DNA of 64,000 nucleotides from Laburnicola sp. R22_1 (taxonomy: Eukaryota; Ascomycota; Dothideomycetes; Pleosporales; Didymosphaeriaceae): positions 2,852,001-2,916,000 of the forward strand of contig JACONQ010000004.1 in the NCBI GenBank assembly GCA_014281115.1, given 5' to 3'. Positions 10,213-20,681 of this stretch are shown here, piece by piece. Both the position numbers and the translations under genes were made by a program. A model generated the notes under the pieces. The model saw only the letters and a program-made list of their open reading frames with translations. It was not told where the DNA came from and did no database searches. The first letter of the stretch is position 1; each line of letters begins with the position of its first letter.

Positions 10213-11513
10213 ATGGATACCGTGGAAACCGCTATCGCGCCGCGCGCAGCGGCTTCATTCAAAGACAAGGTGTTCCATGCGAACATACAGATTGAATCAG
10301 TTGAAGATGCACCAAAACGCGACTCAGACACCAGTGAATCGGAAATGATCGTCGCGGGTGACTCTTCTCAGAAAGATGTTACGAATGGGGAACGCGCTGC
10401 GGAGATGCAAATGTGGTGGGATGAGGCAATAAATAGGAACATGGACCTGCCGGAAGGTTACTCAAAGGTTGCTGTTCTGCTCGTGAAGTGGGCGGATGAG
10501 CTGGATGAACTCAACACGCGAGAAGAGGTGAGTTATCTCCTAGGTCCTATCAACGTGCAACACGTGCTAACTAAGTACAGACAGAAGAGCTTGAAGCCGT
10601 CTTTAAAAAGTGCTTTCGTTATATCACCGAGACAGTTGAGCTTAATGTCGCAACCAAGCCGCAGCACCAGATGCAGAGACACATAAGCGCTTTTGTGGAG
10701 AAGCACGACGGACCGAACAACTTGCTGATTGTATATTATACCGGTCACGGTGTTTATCTCGAAGACCATAAACATCTGCAGTTAACTGCTACTGCTAGTC
10801 TTTCTGGACTTACCGGGAGTCGCGGGTTCAGAAAAGAGGCTAGGTTCACCTGGAACAAAGTTGAGGCAGTCCTACACTCTGAAGATGTAGAGTGTGATGT
10901 CCTCACAATCTTGGACACTTGCTATTCGAGCAATCTGACGAAGAGTGGAAAGGAAGAGACGAGGATCTTTGAACTTATGAGCGCCTGTGCCATGAATGAG
11001 ACAACAGCAGCCCCGGGGGAAAATTCGTTTACCCGAGCCCTTATCGATGCCATAAAGAGGCTCCACGCTCAATACGGTGAAAAGGGATTCACCACGTTTC
11101 ATTTGAACCAAGCCATTTTGCTCGACAAGAGACGCCACGACGAATCACCTTCTCAACTATGGTTTCGCCTGCAACACGACGGACGCCACATACTCCTCGC
11201 ACCTCTGAAGGCAGACCAAGACCGCGAGAAGAAGGCTCGAAGGCCTCTACCACGCGGATTCTTAACCCTCCGCTTCGCACTGCGAGATGAAACCCTTACT
11301 CAAGCACAGATTGAGTTCCTCACATTGCAATTGAGCAAAGCCTTCAACAACAAGATGCTTGTCGGATTGAGTCGTATAGATTGGCTTGGAATCAAACCCG
11401 CGCGGACAAGCCACTTGGGAAGAGCAGCACTTGCAATGTTCGCGATCACTCAGTGGAAAAGAGTCGTCACAAAGAGTCGTAAGGAAAAGTTGACCCCGAG
11501 GACAATGAACTAA
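10213..11513 (+). CDS. Caspase-like (peptidase C14 fold) cysteine peptidase
   Basis: Two exons, 10213-10527 and 10581-11513, give 415 residues. The 53-nt intron has GTGAGT, branch point TGCTAAC and acceptor TACAG, phase 0 (TREE|TEELEAVF). Residues 1-75 are polar and probably disordered. The caspase-like domain follows: beta strand YSKVAVLLVKWADEL, the His motif IVYYTGHG (catalytic His about residue 161) and the Cys motif LTILDTCYSS (Cys about residue 219). The order and spacing match clan CD peptidases such as metacaspases. Residues 320-415 are a basic C-terminal tail of unknown role. It lacks the Q/N-rich prodomain of classical yeast-type metacaspases. Related fungal proteins are often seen near NLR-like or incompatibility loci, but none is visible here. 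Both catalytic residues are present, so it may be active. The substrate is unknown. Confidence 0.88.
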
Positions 11514-11618
11514 TCACGGCTTTCTTCTGACACGACAGATGCATTAATGTCACGGACTTCATATACCTGAGAACGGTTTATCTCAAGTCAAACAAATCAG
11601 CAGTCGCATTATACCCAA
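11514..11618. terminator. Shared 3' intergenic spacer of two convergent genes
   Basis: Only 105 bp separate the stop of the caspase-like gene and the stop of the minus-strand membrane protein gene. Both transcripts must end in or overlap this spacer, so their 3' ends may be antisense to each other. Confidence 0.5.
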
Positions 11619-12698
11619 CTATTTTACCAATTCATCAAGATCCAGCCCTCCTTCATCGTTTGACTCCTTCTGCTCACGATCTAATCTCATGAAGGCAAGT
11701 TCTACTAGCAATATCGCCTGACAGATCCCTGCGCTAAGTGCGTATCTAAGTAGAATTGGAAGTGCATCTATCGTAGGCACGAAAACCAATGCTGAGAATA
11801 CCAACACCCCAAATATCATATGGATGATTCCCGCCAAAGAGGCTAGCCAAGTCAACGTCTCCCCTAGCATCGTTTCCTTAGCATTGACACATGTCCTCCA
11901 GTTTCTTGATTGAGTGAACATCCCTCTAGGCGTCCGACGGAGGATGCCAAGCGAAGGTTGTTCATCGTCGTGTGAGGCTTCGGGGCTAACGAGCTCGTAC
12001 GCTGGATTAGGCTCGCGGAGGCGCACCGCAACGATGGCTAGGGCGTGAGGTACGATGCTCAGCATGCTCCAAATAAGGGGCATATACATCTGCCCGCAGC
12101 GCCATGAAGATGTAGATCGCAAGTCCAAGTGTATGGACACACTGATTGTGTTCGCGAGCATTCCGGCGACGAGAACGAACTGCGCGATATGAATCATCAT
12201 CTTGGTGGTTGAAGATTTTTTCTCCCACCAGCCGTGCCACGCTCTTATCAGTACACTGGTGGACCCAGCTAGCACTTCTTTCGAAGACATTGGTCCACTA
12301 AACAGTTGCAGTGGGTTAATCGCCGGTGATGCAAGCCCCAACATTACCGCCAGAAGGGGAAATCGTGCTGAGAGTGTACTAAGTTCCGATACACTGGGTC
12401 CCATAAGCGCGAGTAACGATGGCGTCAACCCCAGAAGAACAGCTGCCGAAGCCATGTTCAACTTGACGGACTCGATAGTGTGCTCGAGCAGGCAGTCGAC
12501 AACGCACGAGCAAGTCGACCAACATTCGGTGCGATTTATCGTCCAGTAGTTGTTGAGTTCTTTGGCGCAAATTTGAGAGTCTAAAAGTTCTGAAAAGTAT
12601 GGCTTGTATCCGGGGAACCAGTGACGAAACTTCTCGTTTGTTGAGCCGCATACTGCAAGCGTGACAAATAGGGCGAGGACGATTGACGGTTTGCGCAT
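11619..12698 (-). CDS. Secreted-then-multipass membrane protein, hypothetical, 359 aa
   Basis: A single uninterrupted 359-residue frame with ATG at 12698. Residues 1-18 form a signal peptide (MRKPSIVLALFVTLAVCG). A short Cys-rich outer segment follows (SQICAKELNNYW, then RTECWSTCSCVVDCLLEH) with one possible N-glycosylation site (NRT). About six hydrophobic helices come next (for example MASAAVLLGLTPSLLALMG, FPLLAVMLGLASPAINPLQL, IAQFVLVAGMLANTISV, LASLAGIIHMIFGVLVFSALVF). The tail is acidic and cytoplasmic (EQKESNDEGGLDLDELVK). The layout is common in lineage-specific Pleosporales membrane proteins; I do not know a function. It is the last host gene before the AT-rich block. Confidence 0.8.
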   Translation of the reverse strand: MRKPSIVLALFVTLAVCGSTNEKFRHWFPGYKPYFSELLDSQICAKELNNYWTINRTECWSTCSCVVDCLLEHTIESVKLNMASAAVLLGLTPSLLALMGPSVSELSTLSARFPLLAVMLGLASPAINPLQLFSGPMSSKEVLAGSTSVLIRAWHGWWEKKSSTTKMMIHIAQFVLVAGMLANTISVSIHLDLRSTSSWRCGQMYMPLIWSMLSIVPHALAIVAVRLREPNPAYELVSPEASHDDEQPSLGILRRTPRGMFTQSRNWRTCVNAKETMLGETLTWLASLAGIIHMIFGVLVFSALVFVPTIDALPILLRYALSAGICQAILLVELAFMRLDREQKESNDEGGLDLDELVK

Positions 12699-12900
12699 AG
12701 TGAGCTGCCGTTCGCGCGCTGCGATGCTGATTTGTGGGTTGTCTGTGCGGTTTCACTGAAATATTCTTTCAATCAAAATTCATGGAATTTTTTCGAACGC
12801 AATTGAGAATAGTGGAATGACGGCCCTTGAGGCTGCGAGTGCAAGAGCATAAGAACAAATTGAAAACTTGCGCCGTGGGGGCCGTTTCGCCCGAGGCGGC
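12699..12900. promoter_or_regulatory. Upstream region of the membrane protein gene and edge of AT-rich block
   Basis: About 200 bp of normal-GC sequence containing the presumed promoter of the minus-strand gene at 12698. Composition switches sharply to AT-rich near 12900-12960. Confidence 0.5.
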
Positions 12901-13030
12901 TGTTGGCTACGCCTACTAACTTACAACTACGGCAACTATAGGTTACTATTAGCTAAGTAGTTTTTTATAACTTTATTTTTCAAAGCTTATTTATATTAAG
13001 CTATTTTTTATTAGCTACTTTTTTACTTTA

Positions 13031-13562
13031 TATACTGCTAACGCTCTTCTTAATTACTACGTAGAGGGCTCTACTTTTTTATTATATTATTTAAGATAAA
13101 AGCCTTTATTATTCTACCCCTAGGTAGATAGTTTAATAACATATATATATATATATATTATTAATTAACTATCTTAAAGTAGAATAGTAAAGGCTTTTAT
13201 CTTAAATAATAATAAAAAAAGTAAAGTCCCTTACTTAGTAATTAAAAAGAGTATAAAAAATAATTCTAAAAAAAATAACTTTACACTCTTTTTAATTACT
13301 AAGTAGGCGGCTCTGCTTTTTTTGTTATATTATTTAAGATAAAAGCCTTTGTTATCCTACCCCTAGCCTCGGCGGCGGCGGGTCCTAGGTAGATAAATTA
13401 ACGCTATAAAAAATTAAAGTTTATAATATATACACGTATTTTTATAACTACCTTTTTACACTTTTTTTAATAACTAAGCAGAAGGCTCTCCTAGTGTTAT
13501 TATATTATTTAAGATAAAAGCCTTTGTCGTACTATCCCTAGGTAGTTAATTTAACGCCACAT
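13031..13562. repeat. Cluster of four copies of a ~110-bp repeat (family V)
   Basis: The repeat reads approximately: TTTTTAATTACTAAGCAGG, a run of T, then TTTAAGATAAAAGCCTTTGT, then CCTACCCCTAGGTAGATTAA and TTAACGCCACATATA. Copies lie at about 13031-13146 (plus), 13160-13262 (inverted relative to the first, making a hairpin around an AT run), 13285-13405 and 13447-13562. The third copy carries a 22-bp GC-rich insertion. Confidence 0.8.
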
Positions 13563-13647
13563 ATATAGTTAGCAATATTAGGCGTTTAATCTTTACAATA
13601 CTAATTCTAGCTAGCTTTATTATTATTATTATTATCTTTCTTATTAT

Positions 13648-13820
13648 TAAACATCTTTATCGTGTAGAGATTCTAACCAAGGTCGAGTCCGTACTATACA
13701 TAAAGAGGAGTAAAACAAGAGGCACTAAAACCTAGTATCTGTGTGCTAGTAACAAAATATACACAAAATAACGATAATTTCGTTATTAACTTTCTTTACG
13801 GCAGTATTGTTAATGGTAGT
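13648..13820 (+). repeat. SINE-like short repeat (family W), 173 bp, complete
   Basis: Flanked by a perfect 14-bp direct duplication, atctttcttattat (13634-13647 and 13821-13834). Contains AAGGTCGAGTCC, close to a Pol III box B, and the shared stretch GGCACTAAAACCTAGTATCT. Other copies lie at 15109-15194 with 39441-39514 (split), 39991-40173 and 40313-40656 (reversed). There is no coding capacity and no inverted repeats. Confidence 0.75.
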
Positions 13821-13849
13821 ATCTTTCTTATTATATATATATAGATGTG

Positions 13850-14206
13850 TAACTGCCCGCCTAGTAGTAATAATATTATTAGAGCAAGGAATAGCTATGC
13901 TAGATTGTAGCCTTAAGGTCTCTAGCTTATAAAATAATTAAATATATTATATAGTAAATAAATAAACACTTAATCTATATCTAGTTATAGATTTTATATT
14001 ATGTGCGCATAGGTAACTATATATTATATTATTAACTACCTCTAGTATAAGGGGCTAATTTGCACGTGCTAATAAATAGTTATAATAAATAGTTTCTAGC
14101 CTAACCTATCTCTAAGCTACTTTATCTTTTTTAATATATTTTTAGCACACCTATAGCTTTTCCTTATAGCGTTATACTATATACTAAAAGGTCTGCGATA
14201 TTTCTC
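13850..14206 (-). repeat. Fragment of 1.3-kb repeat (family X), reversed
   Basis: Reverse complement of the first ~350 bp of family X (terminus GGAGAGAAATATCGCAGACC at 14206 reading leftward). The internal part shares ATTAGCCCCTTATACTAGAG and TAAGTGTTTATTTATTTACT with the copy at 19360. The distal part is missing or unrecognisable. Confidence 0.7.
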
Positions 14207-14994
14207 TCCTAGATAATATTATATTTTTTAAAGTTACTTTTACTCTAAAAGTGCTTTAATATATTAAAATAGACTTTATAGTTACTAACTAGTACTATAT
14301 ATCCTCTTTAGTTAGAAGATATATTTATTTACACTTTAAAAACTTAAGTATACTTATATAAGGCTATAGCTATAATTAAAAAAGTAACTAGCTATTTAAA
14401 TTTACTAAAGTAAGTAAAAAGGGTTAAATAAGAGATTTAGTAAAGGTAAGTAAAAATAAGTAAAAGGCTTAGTAAATAAATAAAGAATATCTTTTACCTT
14501 TATCTAAATTATATAATAGATAATATAAGTATTTATAATAACAAACTAATAAAAATTATATTAGTTTAAATTAAATAAGTAGAATATTTATAGTGTACTA
14601 TGCCTTACCTCTTTTTTTTCTAAACACTATACTACTTAATTTTAGTAAGTAACCTAATTTTTACTATGCTTACTTATAGTATAGTAATAAACTATACTAA
14701 CTAGTAGTAAAGTATAATTATTACTAAATTTTTAATTTCCTTACTAGCTTCCTAATCCTTTTTTACTTACTTACTAGCTTACTAATACGCCTTAAAGCTA
14801 CTTTATACTAATTATTAACTATTAATAGTTTTTAAATTTTACTAGTAATAATTTTTATTTATAAATTTCTAGGTAAGTAGAAAAGGGCCTATTAGTAGCT
14901 AACTAGCACTAACTAATATAGTTTCTTACTATTAGTATAACTAAAGAGTAAAAAAATACTAAGTTTAATATTAAAAATCTTTATTATATTAAGA
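14207..14994. other. AT-rich DNA without recognisable feature
   Basis: Low-complexity TA-rich sequence with many TTACTTAC/CTAGTAA words. I could not assign it to any element. Confidence 0.5.
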
Positions 14995-15108
14995 TTTTTA
15001 CCTTTTTTACGCTCTTTTTAATTACTAAGCAGGAAGCTCTGCTTTTTTATTATGTTATTTAAGATAAAAGCCTTTGTCGTCCTACCCCTAGGTAGATTAA
15101 TTAACGTC
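14995..15108 (+). repeat. Family V repeat copy
   Basis: Contains TTTTTAATTACTAAGCAGG, GATAAAAGCCTTTGTCGTCC and CCTAGGTAGATTAATTAACG as in the copies near 13 kb. It lies directly upstream of the left half of a split family W repeat. Confidence 0.8.
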
Positions 15109-15194
15109 ACACATATTAAGATTTTAACTAAGGTTAAATCTACACTATATATAAAGAAAAGTAAAATAAAAGGCACTATAACCTAGTATCTAGT
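15109..15194 (+). repeat. Family W repeat, left half, split by Gypsy copy 1
   Basis: Reads ATTAAGATTTTAACTAAGGT and on to CCTAGTATCTAGT, like the 5' part of family W. The right half resumes after the Gypsy element at about 39441. The 5-bp duplication ctagt at 15190-15194 and 39436-39440 marks the insertion. Confidence 0.75.
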
Positions 15195-15657
15195 TGTTAA
15201 CACGGGGTCACGTACCTTGTCCTAATCTAGATTAGGGGAGATAAGGTAAACTTAAGGTATCTATACTAGTATGCTTTAGAAGAAATTAAGTAAAATATTA
15301 ACAGTCTTAGGTAAGGCTCTTCTAATTCTAAATAAGATAGAATAACTAGCACTAATCTATATAGAAGATTGTACTATTAAAGTTAACTATAAAGATTTTA
15401 AACTAAGAAAATCACCTAGATTTATATAGTCCGAATCTTCTACTTACTTACTATAATTACTATAATTATAGTAATCTACCTAATTACTTTAATTACTATA
15501 ACTATAGTAATTTATTATATGTCTCTAATTACTCTAATTACTATAATTATAGTAATTTATTATATAACCTGCTAACTTATTATTATATTTTATTATGCGT
15601 ACGCCCCGCGCATATTTATTAGACTTCTATAACCTTGCTACGTCTATATTTATAATA
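15195..15657 (-). repeat. Gypsy copy 1, 3' LTR
   Basis: 463 bp. Pairs with 38973-39435. Contains repeated TAATTACTATAATTATAGTA palindromic words. Confidence 0.92.
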
Positions 15658-15829
15658 CTCACCCCCCTCTTAAGGTTATTATTTTAATACCCTTACTTCT
15701 ATTATACTGTACAGAGTTTCCTAAGTATAAAAGTACACTCTTCCTTATTTATAGGTATTAATTACACTTAGTCTTTTATTTTTATTCTATATTCTAATAA
15801 TACCTGCGGATTCTTTTGCGCTAACTTAT

Positions 15830-16237
15830 AACTATCTTTATCTTATAGCTAAGATTACTTATAATAGTATACTTATACCTATTCTTTATAATTATTACTT
15901 TCTTTAAGGCCTTAACTGTCTAGCTATAGCTAATTCTTCTTCTCTTTATTATTTTAAGTATATACGTCTTAGGCGTCCTTATATTAACCTCTCCTAGGAG
16001 TCTCTTAACTAGACTTAGAAGGAATACTTTTAAAAAGTAAAGAAGAATAAGAAAGCTCTCTTTGCAATTCTTATACAACTTTTATAAAATAAGAAAATAT
16101 TATAATAGGCTAAGGAGCGTACTCACAAAAAAGCTATCTATCTATTATTAGAGATAGAAGCTGCTAGGGAGCTTAATAATCCTTTAGTTAACTATTCTAG
16201 TACTAATACTTTAGTAGGATTTTCTCCCTTATTATAA
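15830..16237 (+). pseudogene. Antisense accessory ORF relic of Gypsy copy 1
   Basis: The plus strand, opposite to pol, still reads as protein between the 3' LTR and the end of pol: YFKYIRLRRPYINLS, KEYF*KVKKNKKALFAILIQ, KERTHKKAIYLLLEIEAARE, then LVGFSPLL and a stop. All stops are where Gln or Trp would fit. The pattern (a Cys-rich start followed by a charged coiled coil) resembles a small protein family common in filamentous ascomycetes, where the start reads like CxxCxRLGRPC. A similar reading is present in copy 2 at 45770-46140. The role is unknown. Confidence 0.5.
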
Positions 16238-16399
16238 ACTTTACTTAACACTATTAAGTAATTTACTAGTAGCCTACTAGCTTCTTTAGGTATAGTTTCT
16301 ATATCCTCTAGTAATACTACTTTACTAGCTGCTAGTATCCTTCTATATTTCTAATAGCTTCTTATATATTCTAACTAGTAGGCTATTCTTTCTACTTAA

Positions 16400-19345
16400 C
16401 TAGATATTTCTACTAACGTCTAAACTTCTATAGGTCCTTAACCTCTTTAATCTTATACTCCTCATTTTTAAGTTTAAGTTATATTTTAATTTTAGCGTCT
16501 AGTAGTGTAGGTTTAAGAAGTAATTTGTAAAAGGTAGAGTGTATATAGGTTTTCTTTAATAACTTTAGTTTATAGTTTACTAGTTTTTATTTCTCTAGAA
16601 TTTTAAAAGGTTCTACTTAGAGGTAGTTAAGTTTCTTAGATAGTTACTTAGTTCTTAAATTTCTCTATAATAGAAGAATTTTATCTTCTCTTTTTAGGAT
16701 TAGTTCCTTAAGCCTATTTCTATTCGCTTATCTAGCTATTATAAAGTTCTATTAAGTAATTATTTGCTTAAATTGTTATATAGCTTATATATAAGCTAAG
16801 CGTTCTTATTAGCTAATACTAAAAGGCTCTTAATATCTTTTAGATCTTAATAAGCAATTAGCTTATATCTATAGTTTACGTAATGCGATAAGCGTCCTAT
16901 TATACTATACCTTATACTATTATATACTAATTATACTATTAGCAGTAACTTAACCTAGTTATCCTATAACTTATTAGTATAAATTTTTAGATATTATTCT
17001 AGTATTTAGTTAATTTATTCTATTTAGCTATTTATCTAAATATAAGCTATCGTCGCTAGCTTGTAAATAACTCCTAGCTTTACTAGTAACGTTTCCTAGT
17101 ACTTAGAAGTAAATAGCTTATTACAATTTATAATAAATTCTTCTAGCAATCTATAGTTAGCAACAAGAATCCTTATAATCTTATAAGCTATGCCTTCTAC
17201 TATAATAGACTTATTTATAGGTATAAAATATGCCTATTTAGTTAATTAGTTAATAATTACTAGTACTAAATTGCATAGTTGTCTAGATCTAGATCTTACT
17301 AATATTAGGAGCTTTACTATAAAGTCTATTATAACGCTAGTCTATAGTTATGTAGATAGTATTAAGGGTTATAATAACCTATAGGGCTTATATCTCTTAG
17401 GCTTATTCTTTGCACATACTAAATAGTTACCTATAACCTTCTTTACCTTATTTTAAGTGTGTAGAATATTATATTCTAGTTAAATTTATTAAGTTGTTTT
17501 ATTAATTCCTAGGTGTCCCTAGCCTCTTAACTTATATTATAATCTAATTAAGGTCTTAGTTATATTATCTAGCACCTTAATCCTACTTTAACTATCTTAA
17601 TCTTTTGTGGCGTGTTGTATCTATTAGTCTAGGTCTTACTATTCCTCTATTAGGTTGTACCTAAACACTACAACCTTTACTAACTATAGTTAATTATAAT
17701 AAAGAGTACTATTAGTTCCTATTTATAAGACTATATTATGCGCCTTAGGTTAGTCTATTTCCCTAAGGTCTAATCTTTAGCTAAGGGCGTCTACTGCCCT
17801 ATTTAGCAATCCTAGACAATAGAAAATCTTAAAATTATAGTTTACTATTGTTTCCGTCTATCTAACCTATTATTAGTTAAGTTTCTTAGTTAGTATAAAA
17901 CTTATAAGGTTCTAGTAGTCTAAGAATACCCTTAATTTAGTGTTGCGCTTTTATAAGCTATAGTTCCTATTATTTAAAGAAGTCTATTATTGCTAATAGT
18001 TTCTTATTATAAATATTATAGTTAAGTTCTACTCCTAAGAACCTTCTAAATAGTAGAATATTAATCTTTATTTCTTATCTCTACCGTACTATATAAGTAC
18101 AGCTCCTAAGGCATAATTAGATATATTAGTTTCTATATATATTAGTTATATTAAGTTTTATATCTATAATAGTAGTGCTATAGTAAATAGTTCCTTTAGC
18201 TTTTTAAAAGCTACCTATTGTTCCTAGTCTTAGAAGAATCCTTTCTTCTTCTTCGTTACTTTTATAAGAGGCATTATAGTTTTTAAGTATCCTATAATAA
18301 ACTTTTAGTAAAAGTTCGCAAATTCTAAGAAGAATTGCACATCTTTAACTATCTTAGAAATTAGCTAATTCTATATAGCTGCGACTTTCTAAGGATTTAT
18401 AGTAATCCTATCTTATTTAATAATAAATCTAAGATACCTAGTTTATATAATATATAATTTATACTTTTCTAGCTATAAAAGTAACTAATACTACTTTAGC
18501 TTATTAAGCACCTTCTTTATATATTCTATATACTCCTTAAGTGATTTCTTAGAGTACACTAGTATATTATCTAAGTACGGTATACAAAATATATCTAAGT
18601 ACTTATATAGTATCTTATTAATAACTATCTAAAACGTCGCTAGCGCATTTATTAGTTTAAAAGGCATAACTATATATTTAAATAGGCTATATTACGTTTT
18701 AAAGGCTATAAGCTATTTAAATCCCTTTATAATTTATATTTAGTAGTATCTCTTTTAAATATTAAATTTTATAATCTACCTAACTCCCTAGAGTTAATCT
18801 ATAAGTTCTTAGATAAGAGGTAAGAGGTATTAGTCCTTCCTTATAGCGTTGTTTAGCTATCTATAGTTTATATAGAGTCTTAGCTTGCTGTTCTTTTTTA
18901 GTATAAATAGAATTAGTAATTTTATTAAGCTCCTACTTTGTTATATAAATTCTCTTATAAGATTCTTATTAATATATACCTTTAGCTCTTTTTACTAGCT
19001 ATCTAATAGCTAGTATATATATTTAGGCTTAAGCTTTACTTTTTCTCTAGATAAATCTTATAATCCTACTTCTAGTGCTCTAGTAAATTATCACTTCTGT
19101 GCTCTTTAAAGAGCTTATAATATTCCTTATATTTCTAAGGTATATTAGGTTATAGTTTATCCTTTATAGTTGCAACTTATTATATCTAAATAACTTCTAC
19201 TTTCTAAGGGTCTTTCTAGTATATATATATAATCTTTATTATTAATATCTTACTAATTCTACCTAGCTAGGATGTACTATAAATTATTAGGCTTAATTAT
19301 AAGTCTTAGTCTAAAGTAATCTATCTTATAGATTCTCTTTATTCT
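16400..19345 (-). pseudogene. pol: Gypsy copy 1 pol relic: integrase, RNase H and reverse transcriptase
   Basis: Minus-strand translation with RIP stops still shows the domains. The integrase zinc-binding region is near 17390-17560 (GHLGINKTT, then VIGNYLVCAKNKPKRYKPY). The catalytic core follows leftward (DFIVKL, VLVIIN*LTK*AYFIPINKS). The reverse transcriptase lies near 18450-18750: YIVMPFKLINALATF, then the YxDD box as YLDN with ILVYSKKSLKEYIEYI (18567-18578). The D-to-N change in YLDN, like the many TAG/TAA codons, fits G-to-A changes. The order, integrase at the 3' end of pol, is that of Ty3/Gypsy. Confidence 0.88.
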
Positions 19346-19359
19346 AACCTTTATTATAA

Positions 19360-20667
19360 TATTAGAAAGAAAAATATCGTAGACCTTTTAGTATACAGTA
19401 TAACACTATAAGAGAAAGCTATAGGTATGCTAAAAACATATTAGAAAAAGTAAAGTAGCCTAGAAACAAATAGATTAGACTAGAAACTATTTGTTAGTAT
19501 ATACAAATTAGCCCCTTCTACTAAAGGTAGTTAATTACAAGATATACTAAATACTAAAGTAATAATATAACGCGTAGTTATTTATGCACACATAATATAA
19601 AATTTGCATCTAGAGATTAAGTGTTTATCTATCTACTACCTAATAATAATATATTTAATTATTGCGCAAGACCTTAAGGTTACTATATCTATTTTTTATC
19701 CAAAAGACGCTATTATTATCGCTACTAGATATATAGTATCGCACCCCTATCTAGAAGACGCAACTAATAACGCAGCTAGATATAACGTAGCTAGGTATAA
19801 TAGCCAAACACTACTTAATATTAAAAACTATATAGTCTATACTAAGAACCTATATAGTAAGTAAATAGCTGCCACAAAATTAAATTGCTATATTAAGCAG
19901 AATACAGATATTAGTAAGTAAGAGCCTAGAATTAAAGGTAGAATAAGCCTTATAATATAAAATGCCCTATACTAGTTTAGGTGCAAGGTGCTTATAACTA
20001 TTAAGAATAAGAACTAGAAAAATATAGATATTCTTATAAAGTAAGAGTCTAGGCTAGTAGCTATATACTACTATATAGCTTATAGAAGTAGTTACTACTA
20101 AGGGCTATAAGCAATATTAGATTTCTAATTAATAGCTTATTGCTTCTATAATAATAGCTATACTAAGTAGGTGCTAGAGGCGTAGAGAATATATAGATAC
20201 ACACTTATATTATAGAATTTCTATAAAAGATAGGTAGAGTAATAGCTAGGTATCTAGAAGTTAATAAATTAATAAGTTGTTAGTAAAGAATAGTAGAGTA
20301 CTATTTAGTATTAGGAGTAGGTACGCGCGTAATTTATTATATATTATAGTAGTAAAGCGTATATCTAGGAGTTCTAAGTAGTTAGTTATCTAGTAAGATA
20401 GCAAAAGATTAAAAGGTAGATATTAATTATCTAGTAATATAGTAGATAAGTAGGTAGGCAAGGTATTATTATTGTAGATTATCTTAAAAGCTAAAGAAGA
20501 CGTTAGAAAAACTTTAACACGCTCTAGTTCTAGGGCTTAGCACGCACATAACGTTACATAATATTATATAGGCGCTAGTAACATAATAAAAAAACATAGT
20601 AATTAAATATAGTAGGGCTACTTAAAAACTAATAAGTAGAGGCAGTTTATACTCCTGCCTAGAAGGG
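19360..20667 (+). mobile_element. Family X element (1308 bp, 14-bp target duplication)
   Basis: Inserted in Gypsy copy 1: a 14-bp duplication, aacctttattataa, flanks it at 19346-19359 and 20668-20681, and the uninterrupted site exists in Gypsy copy 2 near 49350. It begins TATTAGAAAGAAAAATATCG and ends with a small hairpin, CTCCTGCCTAGAAGGG. A second copy with the same ends is at 39527-41296. No inverted terminal repeats, no LTR and no readable protein. The long duplication suggests target-primed retrotransposition, but the class is unresolved. Confidence 0.75.
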
Positions 20668-20681
20668 AACCTTTATTATAA

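Noticed and set aside
19360..20667. Family X as a Helitron, because of its 3' hairpin
   Set aside because: It has 12-14 bp target duplications and lacks TC...CTRR ends and A|T insertion, all of which argue against a Helitron.
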